Part shown: piece after piece, positions 1-8,494 of the stretch
How positions within the stretch are numbered: position 1 is the stretch's first letter
Layout: each line of letters opens with the position of its first letter
NCBI GenBank assembly: GCA_964608915.1
Contig: CAZSQA010000023.1
Coordinates: forward strand, 1 to 64,000
DNA: 64,000 nt
From: QWQI01 sp964608915
GTDB taxonomy: Bacteria > Planctomycetota > Planctomycetia > Isosphaerales > Isosphaeraceae
Direction of reading: 5' to 3'
Made by a program: the position numbers and the translations under genes
Notes under the pieces: model-generated
Told to the model about the DNA's origin: nothing
Databases searched by the model: none
The model's input: the letters and a program-made list of their open reading frames with translations, nothing else

Positions 1-11
1 GGAATTATCGA

Positions 12-35
12 ATCCAACCAGCCTATCGGTTGGAT
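12..35. repeat. Small inverted repeat at the window edge
   Basis: ATCCAACC and GGTTGGAT form an 8-bp perfect stem with an 8-nt loop. No T-run follows, so it is not a convincing terminator. The rest of 36-231, up to the first gene, shows nothing recognisable. Confidence 0.3.
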
Positions 36-231
36 GGTATCGCGTAAGTCCTAAATGTATCGAATCAATCTCAAAAATCTGATTCGCTTCGATGCGATTG
101 GGCCAACCTCTCCTCTCTAGTTGGCCGAACAGGTCTGTGACCTGCCGTTTCGAAGCATTCGTTCCGCTCGTTCGGAACCGCTCCCCCATACCATCGCGAC
201 GCACAAAAACTCTCGAAGGATTTCCCGACCC

Positions 232-480
232 ATGGTCGCAATCGCATTGCGCAGCTTCGTCCGCGTTTCCAGCCTGTTCGCCGTGACTCTCCTCTTCGCC
301 GGTTGCGGCGGCGGCGATGTAAAGACCGGTTCCGCCCCTGAACTTTCACCGGCGGCCCAGAAGGCCAACGACGCCTACGTGAATCAGTACGCCAAAGAAG
401 GCATGAAGGATAAGTCCAAGGAAAAGCCCGCTTCTTCGAAAGCAGCTGGCGGCGTGGCCCCTGGCCCCGGCAGCAACTGA
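232..480 (+). CDS. Small lipoprotein, function unknown
   Basis: An 82-residue exported protein. The N-terminus is basic and hydrophobic and ends in a lipobox (LLFAGC), so it should be cleaved by signal peptidase II and lipid-anchored. The mature part is short, polar and Lys/Pro/Ser-rich with no recognisable domain. I chose the ATG at 232 because an AAGGA-type ribosome site lies just upstream and it places the signal peptide at the N-terminus; an in-frame ATG at 121 would add 37 unlikely residues. It sits 100 bp before a DUF1559 gene. Small lipoproteins next to DUF1559 genes recur twice more in this window, which suggests a linked role at the cell envelope (inference). Confidence 0.75.
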   Translation: MVAIALRSFVRVSSLFAVTLLFAGCGGGDVKTGSAPELSPAAQKANDAYVNQYAKEGMKDKSKEKPASSKAAGGVAPGPGSN

Positions 481-580
481 TCGCGCGGCGGTTTCTGCCG
501 GTGCCACTTCCCCGGCAGCCGCCCTGTTCGAACCTCTCATCCCTTTCGTCCCTCTTCGTCCCCTGTCCCGGAGTGTCTAA

Positions 581-1609
581 ATGCAGACTCGCTCGCGCCG
601 TGGCTTCACGCTCATCGAATTGCTGGTCGTGATCGCCATCATCGCCGTTCTCATCTCTCTCCTGCTTCCGGCCGTTCAGTCGGCTCGTGAAGCCGCCCGC
701 CGCTCGCAGTGCATCAACAACCTCAAGCAAATCGGCCTGGGGATGCACAACTACCACTCGGCCATCGGCACCTTCCCGATGGGCAACGCCCGGTCGTTCG
801 AATCGCCCGGCGTCGTCACCGACTGGGGTACCTTCTCGGCCCACGCCATGCTGCTGCCCTACATGGAGCAGACGCAGGTTTACAATGCTTCCAACTTCAG
901 CTGGAACATCTGGTACGGCTGGGGCGCGGAAATCAACAAGACCGTCTGGAACATGAAGGCCACCGTCTTCCTGTGCCCGTCCGACGGCAACGCCGGCAAG
1001 GACCACCTGAACAGCTATCACGGCTCGTTCGGCACCACGACCGACCCCTGGCGTGACAAAACCAACGGCATCTTCGCCCCCCGCTTCACCTCGTACGGCA
1101 TCGCCGACGTGACCGACGGCACCTCGAACACCGTCGCCTTCGTCGAAGCCCTCACCGGTGACTACAACCGTTTCGACAATATCAAGCGGAACATGGGCTC
1201 GGGCGTCGGTATCCCCGGCAACTTCATGCAGTTCGACGTCCGCACCCAGCCAGCTGCCCTCCAACAGGGTATCCAGCAGTGCAATACGTTCATCCAGAGC
1301 ACACCTGGTTCGAACTCCAACCGCGGCTTCCGCTGGCAGACCGGTTCTCCTGGCCTTTCGCTGGCCAACCTGGTGCTCACGCCCAACTCATCCAAGGCTC
1401 CGTTCAGCGCCTGCCGGATGGACTGCTCCTCGGGTTGCGGTGCCGACTTCGGCCACCTGTTCTCTTCTTCGAGCAATCACCCGGGCGGTATCAACGCCCT
1501 GATGACGGACGGCTCGGTCAAGTTCATCAAGAGCACCGTGGCCGACCAGACCTGGTGGAGCATTGCCACCCGTGACGGCGGCGAAGTCGTCTCTGCTGAC
1601 TCTTATTGA
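581..1609 (+). CDS. DUF1559 domain-containing pilin-like protein
   Basis: A 342-residue planctomycete DUF1559 (SBP_bac_10 type) protein. The N-terminus carries a prepilin-like motif (RRGFTLIELLVVIAIIAVL) followed by a hydrophobic helix, as in type IV pilin and type II secretion pseudopilins; a prepilin peptidase would cut before the Phe. The helix leads into the family's conserved SAREAARRSQC segment. Near the C-terminus is the family H-x9-DG signature (HPGGINALMTDGS). Length is normal for the family. Planctomycete genomes carry tens to hundreds of paralogues, whose biochemical role is not established. Tandem hairpins follow the stop codon. Confidence 0.95.
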   Translation: MQTRSRRGFTLIELLVVIAIIAVLISLLLPAVQSAREAARRSQCINNLKQIGLGMHNYHSAIGTFPMGNARSFESPGVVTDWGTFSAHAMLLPYMEQTQVYNASNFSWNIWYGWGAEINKTVWNMKATVFLCPSDGNAGKDHLNSYHGSFGTTTDPWRDKTNGIFAPRFTSYGIADVTDGTSNTVAFVEALTGDYNRFDNIKRNMGSGVGIPGNFMQFDVRTQPAALQQGIQQCNTFIQSTPGSNSNRGFRWQTGSPGLSLANLVLTPNSSKAPFSACRMDCSSGCGADFGHLFSSSSNHPGGINALMTDGSVKFIKSTVADQTWWSIATRDGGEVVSADSY

Positions 1610-1615
1610 TCGCAC

Positions 1616-1686
1616 GATACCGGCCCTTCGCCGGTATCGATCGAATCAAGGCTCCGCCGCGTCACCCGCGACGGAGCCTTTTTTTT
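1616..1686 (+). terminator. Tandem hairpins with T-run after DUF1559 gene
   Basis: Two stem-loops lie directly downstream of the stop. The first pairs GATACCGGC with GCCGGTATC (1616-1638). The second pairs AAGGCTCCG with CGGAGCCTT and is followed by eight T residues (1648-1686), the classic rho-independent form. Confidence 0.9.
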
Positions 1687-1841
1687 CGCCTGCCGTTTTC
1701 CTTCTCGATTGCGAACTTCACCCGAAACGATTCAACTCGTCCGACCCCGCGAACCGATACGACCGGTATGTCCGGCATTCTCATCGACGACGAATGCCGT
1801 AGCGCAGGTTTCGACTCGGACTCCGGGAGGCAAGGGCGACC

Positions 1842-2891
1842 ATGAGGCGTATCGCCGTTCTGAACCAAAAAGGCGGAGTCGGCAAAACGACTTCCACCGT
1901 CAATGTCGCCGCCGCCCTGGCCCGCAAGGGATATCGGACTCTGGTGATCGACCTCGACCCCCAGGCCCATGCCACGTTGCACCTGGGCTTGCTGCCCGGC
2001 CGTTCCGGGCCTTCGATGTACGAAGGGCTTACCGATAACCTGCCGCTGGCCAAAATCAAGAAAACCGTAGCACCGAATCTGGATGTCTGCGGCAGCCACA
2101 TCGATCTGGCCGCGGCCGAAGTCGAACTGATTTCGACCGTCGGCCGCGAGATGATCCTGCGCGATCTCCTGGCCGTCGAAGCCGGAAACTACGATTATGT
2201 CATGCTCGACTGCCCGCCGAGCCTGAGCGTCCTGACACTCAACGCCCTGTGCGCTGCCGGCGAAGTGCTGATTCCGCTGCAGGCCCACTTCCTCGCTCTG
2301 CACGGCCTTTCGAAACTCCTCGAAACGATCCATCTCGTGTCGAAGCGGGTCAATCGCGAGCTGAAAGTCGCAGGCGTCGTTCTGTGCATGTACGAATCAG
2401 GTACACGGCTCGGAACCGAAGTGGTCGAAGACCTCGACACCTTCTTCGAAAAACGTCGCGACGCAACCGCCCCCTGGGCCGAAGCCCGGGTCTTCAAGGC
2501 CAAGATCCGCCGGAACATCCGCCTGGCTGAAGCACCGAGCTTCGGGCAATCGATCTTCGATTACAGCCCCACCAGCCGCGGCGCGGAAGATTACGAAGCC
2601 CTGTGCGGCGAACTGGCTGGCACAGCCGTGCCCAAGCCTGCGGAAGCCGCGACGCCCGTCGACCCGCCTCTCGTCGCTCCGCCAGCAGAAACCGACGTCG
2701 AAGCATCATCGCAGTCACCGGCGGATCCCTTGTCTACCGCTACCCAGGATCAACTGCCGATCATCTCCCGGCCGATCCCGACTCCGGCCGTGTATCACCG
2801 CCCTGACCACGGCCACGCGTTTCCTCGGCCCAACGCCGAAGCCCCACGATTCGTGAACGCGACGGCGAAATCGCCGGTTCGTTACGACTGA
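1842..2891 (+). CDS. ParA/MinD-family P-loop ATPase (orphan)
   Basis: A 349-residue ParA-like ATPase. The deviant Walker A motif KGGVGKTT is at residues 10-17, a switch I region follows (DLDPQAHAT), and a Walker B strand with DCPPS is near residue 125. Family members polymerise or form ATP-dependent gradients that position DNA, plasmids or large protein complexes. The final ~85 residues are a Pro/Ala-rich extension after the ATPase core, with no domain visible. A purine-rich GGGAGGCAAGGG supports the ATG at 1842. No parB, parS cluster, chemotaxis gene or flagellar gene is adjacent, so it is more likely an orphan positioning ATPase than the chromosome-partition ParA. Confidence 0.92.
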   Translation: MRRIAVLNQKGGVGKTTSTVNVAAALARKGYRTLVIDLDPQAHATLHLGLLPGRSGPSMYEGLTDNLPLAKIKKTVAPNLDVCGSHIDLAAAEVELISTVGREMILRDLLAVEAGNYDYVMLDCPPSLSVLTLNALCAAGEVLIPLQAHFLALHGLSKLLETIHLVSKRVNRELKVAGVVLCMYESGTRLGTEVVEDLDTFFEKRRDATAPWAEARVFKAKIRRNIRLAEAPSFGQSIFDYSPTSRGAEDYEALCGELAGTAVPKPAEAATPVDPPLVAPPAETDVEASSQSPADPLSTATQDQLPIISRPIPTPAVYHRPDHGHAFPRPNAEAPRFVNATAKSPVRYD

Positions 2892-2925
2892 TCCCTCGAT
2901 TCGACCAGCCGATGCGAATCTCTTC

Positions 2926-2950
2926 GACTTCGCAGAAGTCTGCGTATAAC
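2926..2950 (+). promoter_or_regulatory. Dyad and -10-like box before the photolyase gene
   Basis: GACTTC-GCA-GAAGTC is a perfect 6-bp dyad at 2926-2940. It is followed at 2945-2950 by TATAAC, a 5/6 match to a sigma70 -10 box. The corresponding -35 position is poor. A dyad overlapping the -35/-10 spacer would suit a repressor site. This is inference from sequence only. Confidence 0.35.
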
Positions 2951-2988
2951 GAAAAAACAGGTGCGAACGAGCAGGTCGTTCGCACCTG
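2951..2988. terminator. Strong hairpin between parA and photolyase genes
   Basis: CAGGTGCGAACGA pairs with TCGTTCGCACCTG around a 5-nt loop, a 13-bp perfect stem. A run of six A precedes it, while only TCCTCTT follows. The U-tract is therefore on the minus-strand side. It may end the parA transcript, or it may be a structured leader of the photolyase mRNA if the TATAAC box just upstream is used. Confidence 0.6.
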
Positions 2989-3015
2989 TCCTCTTCGCTT
3001 CGAGATGCGCCGAAA

Positions 3016-4692
3016 ATGCCCGCGAACCGCCGTCCGGATAAATCATTCGCCGCACCCAGGTCGAACGATCGGCCAGTCGCGGTCTGGATCCTGCCCTACC
3101 AGCTCTTGCCGCCTCGGGAACATTCGGCACTTCGAGCGGCCCTCGAATCGGTCGGCGACGACGCCACTCGCATTCGAATCGTCATCGTCGAATCCAAAAG
3201 GCACTTTACGGCCCTGCCCTATCACCGCAAGCGGCTGACTTTCATCCTTTCCGCCGGCCGGCATTATGCCGAAGAGCTGAGAGACGCCGGATTTTTCGTC
3301 GATCTCGTTCCGGCGGAAACCTTCGCCGAAGGCCTTCGTACGCACTGGCGAGAGCATCGCTGGCGTGATCTGTTCACGATGGAAGCCCTGGAACGGCCCA
3401 CGGTCGAGCTTCAACAGCGCCTTGCCGAACGGTCCGCCGATATCACCTTTCAGCTCATCCCGAACTCGCAGTTTCACTGGCCATCGACCGAACTTGCGAA
3501 ACCCGGAAGCCGCAATCTCATTCAGGAAAACTTCTATCGATCGATGCGGCGTGCTTTCGGGCTGCTGATGGAGCCGGACGGCTCGCCCGCGAACGGTCGA
3601 TGGAATTTCGATGCCGAAAATCGCCGTCCCTTGCCAAAGGGTGCCGATTTTCCGCCGATCCCCACATTCGAGCCCGATGCGATCACCAGAAATGTCATTG
3701 CCGAAGTCAACGATCGATTTCCGGATGCGGTCGGATCGACCGAAGGTTTCGAAATGCCAGTGACTCGATCGGAAGCCGAAGCCGCTTTCGCGGATTTTCT
3801 CGACCTCAGGCTGGCGGATTTTGGCCCTTTCGAAGACGCGATGAGCCGTTACAACGGCACGCTCTGGCATTCGCTGCTTTCTCCCGCGATGAATCTGGGC
3901 CTCATCGATGCCCTGGAGATGTGCAGGGCCGCGGAACGAGCCTGGAGAGAAGGCCGGGCCCCGATCGCGTCCGTCGAAGGCTTCATTCGTCAGATCATCG
4001 GCTGGCGGGAATTCGTGAATTGGCAGTACGTTCGTCAAGGCAATGACTTACGACACGTCAACGGCTGGTTGCACACCCGCCCTACGCCCCGTTTCTGGTG
4101 GGATGGCCGCACCGATATGGCTTGTATGAAGGCCATTGTGGGCAGGCTCCAGTCCTCGGCCATGAATCACCATATCGAGCGGCTCATGGTGCTGTGCAAT
4201 TTCGCGATGCTGGCCGGAATCGACCCGGAAGCCGTCGCGAACTGGTTTCTCGTCTGGTACGCCGACAGTCACGAATGGGTCGTCCTGCCGAACGTGATCG
4301 GAATGGGCCTGAACGCCGACGGCGGCAAAACCGCGACCAAGCCTTATGTGGCATCCGCGGCTTATATCCATAAGATGTCCGACTTCTGCTCCGGTTGCGA
4401 GTTCGACCCGAAAATCCGGACCGGCCCTCGAGCCTGCCCTTTCAACACCCTGTATTGGAACTTTCTGATCACGCACGAAGCGAAACTCAGGGCGAACCCC
4501 CGCATGGGCCCGAACGTGCTTGGTCTGCGCCACTTGAAGCCCGATGAGAGGACCGTGATCGAGCGCGAAGCTCGCGAATTTCTCGATCGGCTGGAACCCT
4601 GGGAGGATCCCGGATATGCTCCGGATTGCGCAATCGATCGCATCGATCCGGAATCAGATCCGCGCCAGCCAAAAGATGCTCCCGTCGCTTGA
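3016..4692 (+). CDS. FeS cryptochrome/photolyase (PhrB-like, DPRP family)
   Basis: A 558-residue protein of the deoxyribodipyrimidine photolyase-related family, the prokaryotic (6-4) photolyases with FAD, a lumazine-type antenna and a [4Fe-4S] cluster. The N-terminal Rossmann-like antenna domain starts near residue 23 (VWILPYQLL). The C-terminal helical FAD domain includes the stretch SSAMNHHIERLMVLCNFAML. Four cysteines at residues 370, 458, 461 and 474 have exactly the spacing of the cluster ligands of Agrobacterium PhrB (350, 438, 441, 454). The expected role is light-driven repair of UV photoproducts, or a light sensor. No lumazine synthase or other light-response gene is adjacent. The ATG at 3016 lacks an obvious ribosome site. 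Confidence 0.92.
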   Translation: MPANRRPDKSFAAPRSNDRPVAVWILPYQLLPPREHSALRAALESVGDDATRIRIVIVESKRHFTALPYHRKRLTFILSAGRHYAEELRDAGFFVDLVPAETFAEGLRTHWREHRWRDLFTMEALERPTVELQQRLAERSADITFQLIPNSQFHWPSTELAKPGSRNLIQENFYRSMRRAFGLLMEPDGSPANGRWNFDAENRRPLPKGADFPPIPTFEPDAITRNVIAEVNDRFPDAVGSTEGFEMPVTRSEAEAAFADFLDLRLADFGPFEDAMSRYNGTLWHSLLSPAMNLGLIDALEMCRAAERAWREGRAPIASVEGFIRQIIGWREFVNWQYVRQGNDLRHVNGWLHTRPTPRFWWDGRTDMACMKAIVGRLQSSAMNHHIERLMVLCNFAMLAGIDPEAVANWFLVWYADSHEWVVLPNVIGMGLNADGGKTATKPYVASAAYIHKMSDFCSGCEFDPKIRTGPRACPFNTLYWNFLITHEAKLRANPRMGPNVLGLRHLKPDERTVIEREAREFLDRLEPWEDPGYAPDCAIDRIDPESDPRQPKDAPVA

Positions 4693-4728
4693 ACTGCTGA
4701 CGCCCAAAATTCGCGAGCGGATTTCGCC

Positions 4729-5130
4729 ATGAGCCATGACGATCACCCCGAGGCCCCGCTTCAGGGCAGGCACGGGCTTTATGACCTGAGACGGCTCCAA
4801 GTCAGCCAGCACGCGCTCGAACGCTTCCGAGAACGGGTCGAAAGTGACTCGCACACCGATGAATCGTTCTCGAACATGCTGCGTCAGTGCCGCAAACTCG
4901 GCACCAATCCGGACAAGGCAGCCGCGTACATGGCCATATCCAAGGATCGACCTTTCGTGCTGATCGTCAAAGAGACAAACGTCGTCACCTGCATGACGCT
5001 CGATCAGTTCGAAACCGTCATGGCCGATTTCGGACGCCATCGTTGGCCCCGAAGATTCGGCCGCTGGCTTCGAAAATCGACACCGGGCAGAACCGGAACG
5101 CAGCCGGAAAAGTCACCGGAACCGGAATGA
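4729..5130 (+). CDS. Hypothetical protein, 133 aa
   Basis: A soluble 133-residue protein with no assigned family. The core has a helix with SQHALERFRERV (about residues 26-37) and later two hydrophobic strand-like stretches (RPFVLIVKETNVVTCMT). That layout faintly resembles DUF4258-type small alpha/beta proteins, but I cannot confirm it. The basic C-terminal tail is Arg/Pro-rich. It begins 36 bp after the photolyase stop on the same strand and may be co-transcribed with it. Confidence 0.6.
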   Translation: MSHDDHPEAPLQGRHGLYDLRRLQVSQHALERFRERVESDSHTDESFSNMLRQCRKLGTNPDKAAAYMAISKDRPFVLIVKETNVVTCMTLDQFETVMADFGRHRWPRRFGRWLRKSTPGRTGTQPEKSPEPE

Positions 5131-5243
5131 CCGATACGACAGGAATTCTCGGAAGAACCTTCAGATTCGTCCTTCCCGTTGCCGATGAAAGGGATGATCT
5201 CAGTCATGATCTTCATTCCTTCCGTCGTCCGCGAGGCTAACCG

Positions 5244-5546
5244 ATGCAAGGCATCACTCCAGGCAAATGTGTGATTTGGGCCTTGCTTTTGTGCTGGCCC
5301 TGGGTGGTGCGTTACGCGGCTTCGAACAGCCCGGAGATGATCGTGAAAGGCTATGTGGGATCGACATCCGTGTGGATGCCCCTGATCGCCGATGTCGTAC
5401 TCGTCGCGGGCGGTGCGTTCGCCCTTCATGCTCGTAAAAGGCAGATGGGTGTGCCCGAACCTGTGAAGACGATGTCGCGTACGCCCCGGCATCACTTTGC
5501 CCTGCGTGATCGTGTCGAACGAAAATCAAGCCGGTCGAACGTCTGA
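5244..5546 (+). CDS. Small two-helix membrane protein
   Basis: A 100-residue protein with two likely transmembrane segments: about residues 9-25 (CVIWALLLCWPWVVRYA) and 43-62 (VWMPLIADVVLVAGGAFAL). A basic, Arg-rich C-terminal tail follows. No family recognised. The hydrophobic pattern on this frame, against noisy alternatives on the others, is the main support. It lies between the unknown 133-aa gene and the convergent kdsA. Confidence 0.5.
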   Translation: MQGITPGKCVIWALLLCWPWVVRYAASNSPEMIVKGYVGSTSVWMPLIADVVLVAGGAFALHARKRQMGVPEPVKTMSRTPRHHFALRDRVERKSSRSNV

Positions 5547-5644
5547 GGTCGCGCTCGGCGGTTCTTCGGCGAATTGCATTCCCCGAGAACGTTCGCGAAT
5601 CGACGCGTCACCGAAGCGTTGTCGGCGAACGATTCTTCGATCGG

Positions 5645-6505
5645 TCAGCCGTCAATTACGGCATGATCGACCAGGGCCTTGCGAATCGCGAGCAGTTGTT
5701 TCAGAAGCCCTTCCAGATCTTTGAGATAAAGGGCATTAGGCCCGTCCGAAAGTGCCTTGTCCGGCTCGGGATGCACTTCCAGAAATACGGCATCCGCACC
5801 CGCCGCAACGGCCGCCCGCGCAAGCCAGGGGACCATGTCGCGCTCACCGGCGGTGACACCTGCCCCGGCGCTGGGCAACTGCACAGAATGGGTCGCATCG
5901 AAGACGACCGGTGCCCCGAGTGCGCGCATCCAGGGGATGGCCCGCATGTCGTTGATCAACCGGCCGTAGCCGAACGTCGTACCCCGTTCGGTAAGCATAA
6001 CCCCTTTGCCGCCAGCGGCTTCGATTTTTCCGATCACGTGCGCCATGTCCCAGGGCGCCATGAACTGGCCTTTTTTGACGTTCACGGGCCGGCCCGTGCC
6101 GGCACAGGCTTCGAGCAAGTCCGTCTGACGTGAAAGAAACGCCGGAACCTGAAGCAAGTCCACGACTTCGGCGATCGTCTCAGCCTGAGCCGGTTCATGC
6201 ACGTCGGTCGTCACGGGCAAGCCGGTTTCGGCCTTGATCGCCCGGAAGACGTCGAGCCCGTCTTCGATTCCCGGCCCGCGGAAAGAGCTTTTCGACGTGC
6301 GGTTCGCCTTGTCGAAAGAGGCCTTGAAGATGAGTGGGACACCCAGGCCGGTACAGATCGCCCCGATTTCCCGCGCGAGAAATTCGGTCATCCCGCCCGG
6401 TTCCATGACACATGGTCCGGCGATCAGTGCCAGACCATGGCCGGGTCCGATCGTGACGGGGCCGACATGCACGGGCTTCATCGTTTTCGTTCGATCGTCG
6501 TTCAT
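5645..6505 (-). CDS. kdsA: 3-deoxy-8-phosphooctulonate synthase (KDO8P synthase)
   Basis: A 286-residue DAHP/KDO8P synthase-type TIM barrel. It condenses phosphoenolpyruvate with arabinose 5-phosphate to make KDO8P, the precursor of the KDO of lipopolysaccharide core, so it implies a diderm LPS-type envelope. Conserved features include IAGPCVMEPGG, the KASFDKANR segment (residues lining the active site), TDVHE, VNVKKGQF and FDATHSVQ. Length matches the family when translation begins at the ATG at 6505; a longer frame up to 6646 would add 47 unlikely residues, and 6481 is another possible start. No kdsB, kdsC or kdsD is adjacent. Confidence 0.95.
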   Translation of the reverse strand: MNDDRTKTMKPVHVGPVTIGPGHGLALIAGPCVMEPGGMTEFLAREIGAICTGLGVPLIFKASFDKANRTSKSSFRGPGIEDGLDVFRAIKAETGLPVTTDVHEPAQAETIAEVVDLLQVPAFLSRQTDLLEACAGTGRPVNVKKGQFMAPWDMAHVIGKIEAAGGKGVMLTERGTTFGYGRLINDMRAIPWMRALGAPVVFDATHSVQLPSAGAGVTAGERDMVPWLARAAVAAGADAVFLEVHPEPDKALSDGPNALYLKDLEGLLKQLLAIRKALVDHAVIDG

Positions 6506-6897
6506 CCTGGGAGTCGCATCGCTCGTGATTCCGAAATTGACAAGTCTCGCGTCAATTTCCGCAAAATCCCTGCAACCGTCAATGTCGGAATCTTTTCGCG
6601 AATTGCCCCTGTCGAAGAGCCGGCCCGGAATAGCGCCACAACACACGACGCATCAACATGATTTGCATAATGTTACGAACAGATTTCCGAAGATGCCCTA
6701 AAGGATTCTGGCTGACTACTGAGAGACCCGCCGGGACGCTACAGATTCACCATGCCTCCCATCACTCTTAAAGCGACCCAGTCCCCCCGCACGTGGATCC
6801 GATCGATTTGCTTCCTGGGCAACTGGGCCATATATTGTAGGAAAGCGGTCCTTGCGCGGACATTTCGAGCGGAAACCCGAACGGAGCGAACCTGGCC
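6506..6897. other. Intergenic region between divergent kdsA and coiled-coil gene
   Basis: 392 bp between divergent genes. It holds a good promoter for the plus-strand gene (6808-6836). I could not pick a convincing kdsA promoter on the minus strand. Confidence 0.6.
6808..6836 (+). promoter_or_regulatory. Sigma70-type promoter
   Basis: TTGCTT (weak -35), a 17-bp spacer and TATATT (5/6 -10 match) lie upstream of the 6898 gene. The predicted start near 6843 gives a leader of about 55 nt. Confidence 0.5.
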
Positions 6898-7479
6898 ATG
6901 AGCACCGGTGGCAAAGTCTTGGTGGTGCTTACCTCGTTGCTGACCATCGCCTGGGTCGGGCTGATGTCCATGGTGGCGCGTCATAACGCGAATCATGGCG
7001 AGCTGTTCAAGAAGGGTGTCGAAGCCCTTGCCACGCTCGAGAAGCAGGTCGAGGAAGCGGAACTGAAGCTGGTCAACCTCGAGAACGAGGTGGAAGCCAA
7101 GCATTTCGCGACGGATGGCGAGCGTACGAAGCTCCGCCTCGAATACAACGACCTTCACAAAGCGCTGGCGGAACTCGTCGAAAATACGGCACGCATGAAC
7201 GGCCTTCTGGACAATCTCGACAAGGCCAACGAAAAGACGGAACGCAACTTCGCCGAGCGGAACAAGGAAACGGCCGAAACCCAGAAGAAGATCGCCGAGA
7301 CCGAAGCCGCCGTCAAGGAATCCCAGGACAATAACGCCGCCCTGCTCGCGACTCTCACCCAGCTTCGCGACAAGTTCAACAAACTCTTCGAAGAGAATCG
7401 TGCCGTCGCGAAACGCCTCGGCGCATCGACTTTCGAAGACGTCTCCGTCGGCAAGCGGGCCCTGGTCACGGAACGCTGA
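6898..7479 (+). CDS. Membrane-anchored coiled-coil protein
   Basis: A 193-residue protein with one N-terminal transmembrane helix (about residues 7-26, VLVVLTSLLTIAWVGLMSMV), then an almost continuous Glu/Lys/Leu-rich coiled coil from about residue 37 to 165. It has no catalytic motif. The long helix probably projects into the periplasm as an uncleaved type II anchor. Coiled-coil membrane proteins of this kind are common in planctomycetes and are of unknown function. The next gene follows after 52 bp, so the two may be one operon. Confidence 0.75.
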   Translation: MSTGGKVLVVLTSLLTIAWVGLMSMVARHNANHGELFKKGVEALATLEKQVEEAELKLVNLENEVEAKHFATDGERTKLRLEYNDLHKALAELVENTARMNGLLDNLDKANEKTERNFAERNKETAETQKKIAETEAAVKESQDNNAALLATLTQLRDKFNKLFEENRAVAKRLGASTFEDVSVGKRALVTER

Positions 7480-7531
7480 GGCCTTTCCGGGACTGACATC
7501 TCGGCCGCAAACGACCTTTATCGAGCCGCGG

Positions 7532-8494
7532 ATGCACGTAGACGAGTCCCAGCCGCGTGAAGCTTATCTGATCGCGAATCCGACGGCTGGTCGTGGCCAG
7601 GGGCTGGCTCGACTGATCGATCTCGAAAATGCGATTCGTGAACGGGGGATCGAGACGCATCGCGTGCTCGATCCCGAATCGCGCGCGGCGATCGCCCGCA
7701 AGCTTCGGACCGATTCGGACGCCAGGAAGCGGGTCCTCGTCGTTATCGGCGGCGACGGAACCGTGAATGCACTGATGAACGACGGCCCCACGGCCCCGGT
7801 CTGTCATTATGCCTCCGGCACGGAAAACCTGTTCTCGCGGGCCTTTCGAACACCGAAAGACCCCCAGGCCATGGCCGACTGGATTCTGGGCAGCCGGGAA
7901 GCGAACATGGATCTCGGCGAATTCCGTGTCGAGGCATTCGAAGGTTCAGCCCCTCGATCGAAACGTTTCGCGCTGATGCTGGGCTTCGGCTTCGACGCGG
8001 CAGTCGTGAACCGGCACCATGAGAAGCGTGTCGGTCGCGCGGCGGGAACGACTTCGCGGATGGCCTATTTCGGGCCTCTCGCCTACGAAGCCTGGCACTA
8101 TGATTTCCCCCGCGTTCGCATGACCTGGACTCTCGATTCGGGCGAAACGCGGTCCAGCGAAGGCACGACGGCGATCGTGTTCAACTTCGACTGCTATGCC
8201 CTCGGCCTGAAATTCGCGCCGGGGGCTTCGCCGTTCGACGGTCATCTTGACACCGTCCGCTTCGAGCGTCGCGGGTCCGTTCGCGCGGGCCTGTATCTCG
8301 CCATGGTGGCTTCCGGCATTCATGTGCACCTGAAATCCGTCGGCCTGGAACGCATGCGTGAAATCCGTCTGGAAGCGGTCGACAAGCCGGTTCCCGTCCA
8401 GATGGACGGCGACCCCGCGGGCTGGCTGGAACCTGGCCGCCCCTGGCACGTGCGCTGCGTGCCGGCCATTTGCCCCGTTCTGGTAGGGCCGTAA
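7532..8494 (+). CDS. Diacylglycerol/lipid kinase family protein
   Basis: A 320-residue protein of the DAGK catalytic-domain family (LCB5/YegS type), which phosphorylates diacylglycerol, sphingoid bases or related lipids using ATP. The N-terminal NPTAGRGQG nucleotide loop is near residues 16-24, the VVIGGDGTVN motif near residue 71, and ASGTENLFSRAF stands in for the usual xxGTxNDFAR. The C-terminal beta-rich domain is present (DGHLDTVRFE). Total length matches YegS-type enzymes. I chose the ATG at 7532 because the longer frame starts inside the preceding gene. No acyltransferase neighbour tells the substrate. Confidence 0.88.
   Translation: MHVDESQPREAYLIANPTAGRGQGLARLIDLENAIRERGIETHRVLDPESRAAIARKLRTDSDARKRVLVVIGGDGTVNALMNDGPTAPVCHYASGTENLFSRAFRTPKDPQAMADWILGSREANMDLGEFRVEAFEGSAPRSKRFALMLGFGFDAAVVNRHHEKRVGRAAGTTSRMAYFGPLAYEAWHYDFPRVRMTWTLDSGETRSSEGTTAIVFNFDCYALGLKFAPGASPFDGHLDTVRFERRGSVRAGLYLAMVASGIHVHLKSVGLERMREIRLEAVDKPVPVQMDGDPAGWLEPGRPWHVRCVPAICPVLVGP

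Noticed and set aside
71..1264. A 397-residue minus-strand frame across the first lipoprotein and DUF1559 genes
   Set aside because: It runs antisense to two well-supported genes and its translation is Gly/Val/Arg-rich with no domain; typical of reverse-strand shadows in GC-rich coding DNA.
1842..2891. ParA as chromosome-partition protein of a parAB locus
   Set aside because: No parB, parS-like repeat or origin feature lies nearby, and the C-terminal extension is unlike a typical chromosomal ParA. I call it an orphan ParA-like ATPase.
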